From Eutreptiella sp. 'Long Island Sound 2002' (taxonomy: Eukaryota > Euglenozoa > Euglenophyceae > Eutreptiales > Eutreptiaceae), in the NCBI GenBank assembly GCA_964036045.1, contig OZ038387.1, forward strand, positions 55,584,427 through 55,648,426: DNA of 64,000 bases. The letters are read 5' to 3'. Positions 55,301-64,000 of the stretch are shown piece after piece; the first letter of the stretch is position 1, and each line of letters opens with the position of its first letter. The notes under the pieces are model-generated. The model saw only the letters and a list, made by a program, of their open reading frames with translations. It was not told the DNA's origin and ran no database searches. The position numbers and the translations under genes are program-made.

Positions 55301-56277
55301 ACGTGGTGCATTCAAATTCAGGCGGTTTACACAACGCAATGACCGCCTTGTGATCCGCCTTGGCAATGAAGATAGTGTGTGCTTCCGTGAGATGAGGCAA
55401 AAGCGACAGAGAGATGTGAATTCTGTCTATACAACGGAGGTTGTGAGGGACCTGTTCCTTGTCTGTATGTGAGTCTGAGCCTGAGTCCTGTGTATCATGG
55501 ATACCGAAGCCATACGTGAAACCGTCCGGTGGTATCTGTTTGGGGTCACCATGACCGCTGTGGACTTCCACATATGCATCAGCCATCTGCAGTTGGTGCA
55601 GGGCTTTGATTTCAAGATCTCTGGCCTGAACAATGGAGTGTACTTTATCATCAAACACTGGATTTGAATCCCTGGACGGTACCACAATGGAATTGTGGTC
55701 CGCCAGTAAAATTTTGTGCTCATACGGGAGTGCTGCTAATGTAGTGTACAGTCCATTCCATTGTTCCAGCCGAATGGCCGATTTGTGGTGAAAATGTGCA
55801 CTTGTGATGCACAGTGTTTGCCCCTCAGCATTTTTCAAGATCACAGTCAGGATTCTGGAGCCCAATGGAATGGCTTCCACCAGCCCCCAGCCATGTTTCC
55901 ATAGCACAGCCCCCCCCCCCCCCCCCGCCTTGCAACATGAGATTGGAGTGCAGTGTGTAACTTGCCGTGTGAAAAAACTTGGTAACATGTTCCATGGATT
56001 GGTTGTTCCCAAAATGCGGTTCTTGAATCGCTACCACATCTAAGTCCTTTGCCCTAATGTATTGGGACAGCAAAACAAATTTGGGGACTTTTTCTTCCCT
56101 TTTCCTTTTCGGACTTTTGTCATCATTCTTCCCTTTTCCTTTTCGGACTTTTGTCATCATTCCATTCATGTTGAGGATCGTCACTGACAATGACCCAAAG
56201 AGGGGGGCCTGCTCAGAGAAGGAATTCTTCATGGTTTCTGTTTGCCTTTCACCACTTACACAAAACTGGATTTCCAC
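55251..56277 (-). pseudogene. LINE endonuclease (exonuclease/endonuclease/phosphatase fold)
   Basis: Starts LSVTILNMNGMMTK (N in the first motif). IRAKDLDVVAIQEPHFGNNQ carries the catalytic Glu; ITSAHFHHKS, KILLADHNSIVVPSRDS (Asp/Asn motif), RIDRIHIS-like RCIDRIHISLS and AKADHKAVI (terminal Asp-His) follow. Frame is lost exactly at the C-tract 55911-55926 (Gly run in the protein) and resumes one frame over at WKHGWGLVEAIPLGSRI. A 34-base duplication (56093-56126 repeated at 56127-56160) lies near its start. Confidence 0.85.
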
Positions 56278-58728
56278 TTATTGCCTGATGCCTGTCCTGA
56301 GGGTGGTTGTGCAGCCGTAGTCCGGCGTTCACCAATTTTCCGCCGGTGTTTTGTGGCTTCAACAGAATAATGTGAGAAACTAATGATGTACATGGGCTGC
56401 TTACGCATGGGTCCCGGACAACTACGCCATTGAGATCCATCAAATCACCACCTGTCACTTGCCAAGCTGATAAACTTATATCACCAGAGGTCCACGATAG
56501 CCTGGCTGCAGAACCTACTTCTTTGCCCTTGGCCGTGAACATTTGCTTGATGTCCGAGGCTTCCAGGCGAGGCGGTAAATCATAAAAGACCATCTGGTTA
56601 AAGGTTTTGGGAGAGGTAGATTGGGGCATAGTTGCAGAACCAGGGGCAATCCTGCATCTCCTCACCTCCAAACTCATCCTCCCTGGCGACTGAGGGAAAG
56701 GACATCCTTTAAAGGCCTTTATCATCTGGGCACGGTCATCCGTATTTAATTGATGCCACACGACACGTGCACCCCTGATGGTCGTGTGTGGGTTGGAAAT
56801 ACATTGGGGGCCTACTCTGCAAGTCCTTGCAGGATACCTGGGATGGCCCGGTCCTCTGCGGAAAATGGCGTACCATTGTGTTTCAAATTGTGGCAACTCC
56901 ATCTGAATATGTACTGCCCAAAGTCGCTCCGCCATTCATGTCCTTCGATGGAAAATGGGTTGCAAGTGATTCTGTCTGCTCTTCTGAGGCGACAAGGCAA
57001 TGAAGCCATAGAGGGGGGGTCCTCCGATGGTGCTGAGTGGCCTGCTCAACTTGCAGACCTCTTCCAGGTGCCAGGGCACTTGTTTTTCAATCATGGGTCC
57101 GGCATGGGGGAATATGGAAACATCTTCCCCTACCAGGATGAGAATGTCACACCAATTAATTTTGGCGTCACGCAGAAAAGAGTCACCCAGCGCGGCCAAT
57201 TGATTCGTTTCGTTATAATTAACCACTAGCAACACATCATTTGACTCACAGGGGAACAACTCAGAAATCTGTTGCGGGGAAAGCTCATGGATGTGGGACC
57301 ATCTCAAGGCCCGTTTGTCCACGGAGAGGCGGGTTTCCTCTTGGAAGATCCTATCAAACTCCTCCCACAAAAACTGATAAACCAGTTGTTCTTGCTCCCC
57401 TTGCTGTAGCGGGGGCACAACAGCCGGTTCACATCGGGTTTCAGCCTGTACCCGCGCCTTCTGTACATTTGAGACTAGAGTCTTGGCAAAGAAACCTCCC
57501 TTGGGGGGGCGGGGTATCCCCTGTCACTTCCCGTGCCCTCTTGTGCTGGACGTTATGAGGATTGCTGTCGCTGTTGTATCAGCACCTCATGCTGTGCAAG
57601 TGTTGTTTGTTTTTGCTCGGTGACAGACTTAAGCAGTGCTTCATCAGGGGATACAAGTAGTTGCAGTACATGATTCTCCGCTTCATGCACCTGTGCTGCG
57701 ATAGTGTTCCACTTCTGTTGCAGTTTACTGGCGGCTTCAGGAGATGTGTTTGTAGGCAGGCTTTTGTGCTGCTTCCATACCTCTGCCTTTTGATGCTCTA
57801 GAGCATAGAGGTTGTCCCGTGCCTGGGACAGCGAATGGTCTTTGGCAACATCGAGCTTCTTCACACAGATGCGTGTTGCAGCCGCGTAGTCACAGGCTGC
57901 TTCCTGGCATTGCCGTAGTACGGGTTCGTCAAGCACTTGTGGTTGCGCATTGGAAGCCCGGGCTTCCTGGTATCGATTTAACAAGACGGACATATCATGG
58001 TTAGCATGGTTAGAGGTCGAGAATGTTCACATCACATACAGGGGGAGAAGATGAGGGCGAACCCACTGCGAGAAGCATCTCCTGGGTGCTGTTTTCCATG
58101 TCCGTCATGTTGCGGGAGAAAGCAGCAAAGAGAGTTCACAATGAGTAGCTCAGAGTTGCATTTGGTTCAGGGCAGGCACCGACCCCGTTTCTCAGTGATT
58201 CAAGAGTATGCCGAGAGCAGGATAGCAAGATCGTGTCTGGAGTAAGATGAAAACTGACTCCACTAGTTGGAAAACCCAAACCACGTGTTCCTCGTGAACT
58301 GGATCCAGGAACTCGACGATAACGAAAATCGGTTCCTAGTAATTGCACACCAATTTTGGGGCTTGAATTGCCATTGAGTGCAACTGCGCGGCACGAAATC
58401 GTAGAGCAAAGCGGGTGTTTGCAAGATCGATCCTAGCGCTTTTTCGAGCTGGCGAGGTTTGTGTGCCGGCTGTGTGGATCACTAGCACTGGTGTTTGAAT
58501 TTGGTCGTGGGGGATAACAGGCAAGCCTAGATCAGAGTAGAATTCCAGGGCAGCACAGAGATCAAATTGTGGAAGCACTGTTTTGCTCGGGCTGTCAGCC
58601 TCTTCAATTCCCTGGAACCACTGTGCGGCGGCGTCATCAGAACACGCTGTTCTTTTAGGCTGACACTTCCCGAGTGCCATGACATGCTCAATACTCGCGG
58701 ACCCCGATTGGGCCGGGCAGGACATCAT
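56249..58728 (-). pseudogene. LINE ORF1 region, coiled-coil protein
   Basis: Successive minus ORFs 58336-58728, 58136-58348, 57553-57993, 56936-57418 and 56249-56935 probably make up one or two ORF1 proteins broken by frameshifts. 57993-57553 is a strong coiled coil (QARDNLYALEHQKAEVWKQH...). 56700-56400 has an RRM-like or similar compact domain (FNQMVFYDLPPRLEASDIKQ...). ORF1 products usually bind the element RNA. No CCHC knuckle was seen. Confidence 0.55.
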
Positions 58729-58785
58729 GACAAAGCATCGGAAAAAAAATAGACACGAAAAAATAGACAGTCGGAAAGTGAGTGA

Positions 58786-58917
58786 GGGGGGGGGGGGGGG
58801 GTTCTCTGGGACCCAAAAGCCTGTGTCCCAAAAATGGCCCGATCAAATTGTCCCTACGAGAAATTTCGTTTTTTCGCATTGAGGTCACTTTGGCTTGGAG
58901 TGGGGGGGGGGGGGGGG
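58786..58917 (+). repeat. Repeat bounded by G-tracts, copy 2
   Basis: G-tract 58786-58801, then TTCTCTGGGACCCAAAAGCC, TGTGTCCC, AAATTTCGTTTTTTCGCATT, GGTCACTTTGG and a second G-tract (about 58902-58918). Counterpart at 44474-44566. Confidence 0.75.
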
Positions 58918-58929
58918 GCTAGTAGCCCC

Positions 58930-60600
58930 TTTCCTCCTATTGTGTACGGCCATTCTAATACTTCCCAAGCATGGCATACATGCCGCTGGTCCAATCGGAA
59001 AAGCTCGGGTCGCAGTGCATGGCATGTGTTTTGCCTGCCCCAGCCCTACACCCTGCACCAAGACATGAGACGCTGCGTTTCACATTTCACGGACAGCATG
59101 GTAACCATCTATCCCCCCGATGACCCGCCACAAGCACAGAATAAACAAAGGACTGGGTTGGGGTAGGTGGGAAGGGAGCAATGGATATGTCAGGGGGGGG
59201 GGGGGATAGTGCTGGGGCCCCCGGTGGCAGAACCTGCGTTACCCCACTTCGCTAAACTAACTTCGGTTTGCACGCCCTTCGAGGGTGTTGTTGCCATGCG
59301 CACACTGTGGCAAGAATGGTGGTCCAACACCAGCAAACCATCCCTGTGAGAATTATTGGCGACCAAACAAAAAAACCCGGGAAGTCTTGTGCTTGCAACG
59401 CTTTCTAGGGTTCATTGGGCTGTTTGGGTGGGTGCATCTTGGTGTTTGGGTAGTTTTTGCCTGCTGATGGTTGCAATCATTATTGGGGCCCCCAAATATA
59501 CCCAAAGTTTGCACCCCGCACGCACCGTGGCAGGAGCACCCTCTTTGGGACAGTGTCCCCAAATGGCAAAGAAAAATCATTGAGCGGGGACATGTTTGAT
59601 TGCTGATGTCAAGGTCTGCTTGCCGGAAATTTTGGCAAAGGTGTTACAGGGCTAATCATCGCATCAGCTCATCACAACCAAGTCATGCAGACTTAGAGTT
59701 CTTGGGGGGGGGGGGGGTTCTTGTCTCACAAATTTTAAATCTACAAATTCCGGTGCATGATAAAAAAACCCGTGCCTTTTCTGTTAAATGAGCAAACAAA
59801 CTATGCATGCTTCCCAAAAATTGGTCATGAGAAAAAGTGGGCGGTTGCTATTATTTCCTAGTGGCCTCTGGCTCTGGATGGTTGCTCATATTTCTTGGTG
59901 GCGTGGTACAACTGGGCAAAGGCATAGCCTAACGTAAACCTGTGCAACTCCTTGCAACCATAGAACAAAGTGCACACAAAAATTTCGCGCAAAATGTGCG
60001 ACGCAGAAATTCTACCCTATATAACGCCCCCACCCACCCACCCAATAGGAGCAATTCTCAGGACCGACCACGAGCAAGCCATTACCTAAGGACCGGGGGG
60101 GGGGGGGTCCGAGCAAACAAAAATTGTAACAATCAAAGATTGCATTAAAGTCAAGAGTCTCTGGTAGAGTCTAAGATGAGTCATTTTGAAAGAGGTGGAA
60201 TCACAGGTTGGAAGGAGTGGTTGGAGTTGGGGGTTGGATTGAATGGTGGAGAGTGGCACATCCACCCGCAACGGATGCACAAGGATGAACAATCTAGTAC
60301 TTGGTCAGCTTTGCACAAATGAAAGTCGCACACAACAATTGTTCGGAAGCTCCTTGTAGACAGGGTCAAGCAAACCTGACGCCAACCTATGGTGGCGGAA
60401 TCTGCACCCTCACAAATGGAAGTACCATCGCATGTTGACACTCACCCAAGAGCCTACACAACTAAACGTTCATTCCCTTCTCGGGCTTACATTTCTTTGC
60501 CATTGCCACTTGCTCACCAGGTAGATATATGAAAGCCCAAGTGGCCACAACTTGGTGGTACAAGCGTTGCACCAGCTTAGCCTTTGGCCTTCTTGTGCGA
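58930..60600. other. Intergenic; no gene seen
   Basis: G-tracts at about 59197, 59706 and 60098, and a diverged copy of the 5.8 kb minisatellite unit at 59845-59905. No ORF with a recognised domain. Confidence 0.4.
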
Positions 60601-60609
60601 AGTTACAAA

Positions 60610-62225
60610 TAGGTTTCCCATGCCGGCAGCACAAGCACCAAGATAATTGCGGGAACAGCCAGCGGGACACACTATCAATAGCCCAACAGGGCAATAAGTC
60701 CGTCCCCTCAAGCTTTCGAACCGAAAGGGTCTAAACAATAGTTACCGGGCGGGAAGGGTTGGGGAGGGCACTCATAAAGGGTGAAAACCCCCATACACAC
60801 CAAAGCGCGGCATGTCCCGAGGGACCCAGAGGAAAACAATTGTCCAGCATCTAAGCCAAACAGTCGTTTCCCATGTCGGCAGCACAAGTACCAAGAGAAT
60901 TGCGGGAACAGCCAGCGGGATATATTCTCCACAACCTCACACCGTCTTGGCGGGCACAAGGTTGCCAAAACTTGAGGGCCTAGGGCTTACCCCACGAATG
61001 TGAACCCCACGCCCTCCCCCCACCGCCCTGAGAATACACAGAAAACAACCCTGTGTGTCACAAAGCCCGCCCCTCGGTGTCATGCCTGCAGCGCAATACT
61101 GACCGCAACACCTAGCTACAGCAATTGTGCACGCTCACAAAAGTGTTCGGTAGCTGGGCCGCGTACTAGACCATACTCTTGCAGTATACCCAGAAAGGCC
61201 GCACACTAAGGGCGGTGTTCGAACGGTACGACCCTTCAACCAGGGGCAGTGCAGCAAAGGCAGTATAGATACACCAACAACACCCAAAAGAAACAACAGG
61301 GAGGTGGGAATCACCAGGCAAACCCCACGGCCGGCGAGATGACCACCGTTGTGATTCTGAAAATGCCGCGGGGCCTTTCCTGGTTCGGCTCCCCACCTCC
61401 CACTCGCAAAAGTCCACAAAATGGCAAAACTCAGACACGTCCGTACAGGCAGTTCCTTGGGGCAGGCGGGCAGCCTCTGCACACGTTCCGATAGAGTGAC
61501 AGCCTGTAGTCGCCACTTGTCAGTTGCAGGTACGCGTGGCACTGCTGACACGCCCTCATCCTCCGTTGAAGGGAAATGGTGGCTCTATGCAGCTCATCAT
61601 ACACCGCGTCCTCCTTATCGAATCGGTCGAAGGGCTCGAATTCTCCAGCACCGTCCGCCACTAATTCTTCAACGTGTGGTTGAGGATATAGTCCGCTTTG
61701 CGTGAGGACTCTACCACCTTGCCTAGCGCCATTTGAAAGTATCGCACAACGTTGAGCCCACACGACCATCATTGAATATTCGAGGAAAGCCAAGCATCAC
61801 CGCCCCCCTCGCTAGAGACCCCACAGCTGCTACTCCCACAGGCTGACTCACGGCACAACTCAAAAAAGTTGTGCGCACTGAGGGGCCTTGTGTTACTGTC
61901 CGTGTGGCAATCTACCCTGCGCCCGGGGCTGTCAAAGCACCCCTCGGGCGCTGACCCACCGCGACAAGAGGTGTCTCCGTTCAGACTTCTACGCTTCTTG
62001 TGTGGAGGCTCTTGGCGTTCGGTGTCAATAGAGCACATCGCGTTCGGCTGAGTGGCCTTGGTATCGGCGGAACACATTGCAGAGACAAAAGCGAACACTC
62101 ATAAAGGGTGAAAAACCCTATACACAACAAAGGGTGGCATGTCCCAAGGGACCCCGAGGAAAAACAATTGTCCCAGTGTCCAGCATGTGAGCCAGACAAC
62201 CGTTACCATAGAATACAAAAATGCA
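60610..62225 (+). repeat. Direct repeats flanking a ~1.2 kb segment
   Basis: CACTCATAAAGGGTGAAAA..., GGCATGTCCC.AGGGACCC and ACAATTGTCC occur at 60769-60850 and again at 62095-62175. An additional partial copy of the downstream part (TTTCCCATG.CGGCAGCACA, AATTGCGGGAACAGCCAGCG) is at 60617-60680 and 60868-60920. The layout, about 120-bp direct repeats around a segment with a broken ORF, resembles a small LTR-type (TRIM) element or a nested duplication. Confidence 0.6.
61431..62098 (-). pseudogene. Broken ORF inside the direct repeats, unknown
   Basis: Minus blocks: 62098-61769 (QEPPHKKRRSLNGDTSCRGG..., basic then Ser/Gly-rich), about 61735-61670 (MALGKVVESSRKADYILNHT...) and 61660-61431 (ELVADGAGEFEPFDRFDKED..., RRMRACQQCHAYLQLTSGDY...). 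Three frames are used. It is protein-like but matches no family I know. Confidence 0.35.
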
Positions 62226-62760
62226 CGTTTTGCATTGGCCGTCCATGAGCTTGCTCTTTTATGGCGTAGCTGCTCAAGGGTCGTGGACTCCACATTGGCG
62301 GATACAACCAAATCACGATAAAGGCGCACATGACACATTGAAAGGAATGACACAAAGTATTCCAAAGTGCAGGCGCAGCCCTCAAATGGAGAATGCGACC
62401 TAAATTGGCCCCCACATAATCCTTTTGACTTAGTGTACACTTGTGCTAATTTGTGTACCATATCGCACACCAACGTCCAACAACAAGGCCATAATGGCTC
62501 CTTGTTGAGCCATGCTCGGGGCCGTGCCAAACTTGGGACCCCAGGAGCACGCCCGGGTGGCCGAGCCAAATGATTTTCCCCAAACACCTAGGCATATTTC
62601 TGTGATGGTACGGCCTCATTGCCAACTTTAGCCACTTGGGAACAACATTGGCAACAAAGGGCGTAGTGGGGGCTAAACGGCGACCCAACAGGTCAATGGT
62701 TTTGCACATCCAATTTATGAATTGAGTCGAAGCAACTAACTTTTTGAGCTAACAACGTAG
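62099..62760 (-). pseudogene. Coding-like remnant, unknown
   Basis: Minus frames 62709-62560 (CKTIDLLGRRLAPTTPFVAN..., KWLKLAMRPYHHRNMPRCLG) and 62480-62200 (MVHKLAQVYTKSKGLCGGQF..., RLYRDLVVSANVESTTLEQL) look like one protein interrupted by a frameshift. Family unknown; possibly an element protein. Confidence 0.3.
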
Positions 62761-63395
62761 CCCTCACGTCGCAGCACACATGCAATGCACTCAATGACCG
62801 AGCTGAGAGTGGGCCGGTGATTTCCCAATTGTAAAATATTGTCCGGGTGCTGCACAATAATGACACTTGCTATCCACAGAGTCAAGGACGCGAGGGTTCA
62901 TATGTTGCACCAAGCTAGGGGCCTAGTGCCATCCGAACGGTACTCAAACGATGGTGTAGCAGCCGGCACCGACTGCCACACATATGGCTTTTAAGTTTTT
63001 TTTTTGAGTTCCTGGCGCCGAAGGTGTCATTGAGTGTACTTAGGAGAACCCCGAATGGTAGAAAGTCGATTTATGTATAGTGGGTGCATCCGAACGCCGG
63101 GTGGACCTGAGGTCCTAGCAACATACAATCATAACATGTGTTGACCCTTCATACAGCTTGGCAGTCGGTCTGCCACGCCCATCCGGCATTCATTCGCTAT
63201 TCAAGTGCCACACGTCCGTCCTTTACAAGATGGGCGGGCAAATGCAGTGACCAATAGCAATTTTCGAGATTGAGCTTACACGCCCGGCCGTGACGAAAAA
63301 AAGGTGCGGAGCGTGGTCGCCAATCCCTCCAAAGTGGGAAGTCTAAACGGCCACACTTTGGGGGAGCCCTTCCCGGGGGGGGGCGGCTACAACCG
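62761..63395. other. Intergenic; no gene seen
   Basis: No ORF above 60 codons with protein-like content. A T-run is at 62998-63007. Confidence 0.4.
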
Positions 63396-63399
63396 GTCC

Positions 63400-63545
63400 T
63401 GATGCGACACCCCCCCCCCCAACTATCTGTCAAAACTCAGGGGGGGGGGGGGGGGCAGGGGGTGGTTTTGGGGGGGGGGGTCGGCTGGCGGTGTAGGGGG
63501 GGATTTCGGCCGTGGGGGGGGGGGTTCCAAAGGTGGGGGGGCTTG
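63400..63545 (+). repeat. Second array of G-tracts
   Basis: Runs of G at about 63440-63456, 63469-63480, 63497-63504, 63516-63525 and 63533-63540, with C-tract 63411-63420 before them. Similar in layout to 21278-21450. Confidence 0.85.
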
Positions 63546-63815
63546 CGCGCGACCCACTACTACCACATGCACACCTCCTGGGGGGTTGTGTGTCTGGGGG
63601 TTTGGGGGTACGGAGGTATGTATGCGATAATAGCGCTTTCTCGTCCTTGCCGAGAAGAAAGTCTGATGGGTCGCCGTGTTGCCCCCCTCCCCCCTCCCCT
63701 CTTCCCCCTTCCCCCTCCCCTCTTGTTCCCCCACGCCCCCCGGTTAGTTTGTGAGAAAAATTCCTGAAGCTTGGTTAGAGTTGGAGGTTAAAAGAAAAAA
63801 TGGATGAACTTCTGC

Positions 63816-64000
63816 TTAGAGGTCCTTGAAAAGCTCCCCCTCTGAGGACGAGGAGGAGGAGTCTCGGCGGGCGCGCTTTGAATGAAGCTCCCGTTGGGCT
63901 TCGTCCCGCCTCTTCTTGTTGCGTTCCCCAACGCCTTTAAGCGGACGGGATCGCTCAGCCCCGGAGGTCGTTGCCTCTGACTCACTTGGGAGCAGGAGGC
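63816..64000 (-). CDS. C-terminal end of a gene entering from the right edge
   Basis: Open to the window edge on the minus strand, with stop TAA at 63818-63816; about 60 codons are visible. Reads LLPSESEATTSGAERSRPLK..., NKKRRDEAQRELHSKRARRD, then SSSSSSEGELFKDL. A bipartite basic stretch followed by a Ser run and an acidic end suggests a nuclear protein tail, possibly with a nuclear localisation signal. Both other minus frames lack this order. Identity cannot be told from the tail; a retroelement ORF1 end is also possible. Confidence 0.55.
   Translation of the reverse strand, partial: LLLPSESEATTSGAERSRPLKGVGERNKKRRDEAQRELHSKRARRDSSSSSSEGELFKDL

Larger units (their letters stand above)
51765..58728 (-). 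mobile_element. Near full-length non-LTR retrotransposon (LINE) with RNase H
   Basis: Minus-strand element of about 7 kb: ORF1 region (58728-56249), then endonuclease (56277-55251), reverse transcriptase (about 55300-53460), a zinc-finger/linker region (52877-52400) and RNase H (52290-51765). Domain order and catalytic motifs are those of the I/Tad-like LINE group that carries RNase H after RT. Many frameshifts and some stops interrupt it, so this copy is inactive or its sequence contains homopolymer errors. The 3' end stops at a G-tract (51779-51792) rather than a poly-A tail. No target-site duplication was found by eye. Confidence 0.85.

Overview
This 64 kb window looks like nuclear DNA of a large, repeat-rich genome from a unicellular eukaryote. 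An alga or other flagellated protist is my best guess; no rRNA or organelle marker fixes the lineage. The reasons are spliceosomal GT-AG introns (some of several kb), eukaryote-only genes (HOP2/TBPIP, a BI-1/TMBIM membrane protein), a protist/plant-type folate-biopterin transporter, non-LTR retrotransposons with C-terminal RNase H, tRNA-derived SINE-like repeats, micro- and minisatellites, and dozens of poly-G/poly-C tracts of 10-24 bases. Gene density is low. There are no operons and no CRISPR array.

Confident host genes, all on the minus strand: (1) the first coding exon of a HOP2/TBPIP meiotic recombination factor (935-1588); (2) a single-exon 401-aa membrane-anchored glutaredoxin-like protein with two SAP-like helical motifs (7060-8265); (3) a single-exon 298-aa Bax-inhibitor-1 family protein (13844-14740); (4) a folate-biopterin transporter (BT1/FBT family) split over at least three exons (48155-48681, 43962-44422, 39481-39846) with introns of 3.7 and 4.1 kb; (5) the 3' end of a gene entering from the right edge (63816-64000). 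Less certain are a three-exon chain of unknown function inside the first transporter intron (46225-46670), plus-strand exon-like stretches inside the second intron (42252-42990), a 439-aa ORF with a remote peptidase-like pattern (27259-28578), a frameshifted SAP + PHD-finger protein (17519-19704) and two small B-box-like zinc-finger ORFs (near 4.1 and 30.1 kb).

Mobile DNA dominates. A nearly full-length, frameshifted LINE on the minus strand runs from about 58.7 to 51.77 kb (ORF1 region, endonuclease, reverse transcriptase with YADD, RNase H). Shorter RNase H/RT remnants lie at 48.88-50.06, 24.47-25.59 and 11.05-11.34 kb. tRNA-like SINE copies with A and B boxes lie at 16.6, 31.7, 32.0 and 50.9-51.3 kb.

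The most unusual structure is the set of repeat families. Several short families end exactly in a long G-tract, or lie between two G-tracts, and one has 12-bp perfect terminal inverted repeats. A separate family of about 78 bp occurs three times (3.46, 17.42, 26.07 kb). Its copies differ in sequence but keep the same three stems through paired base changes, which suggests a structured RNA or DNA element.
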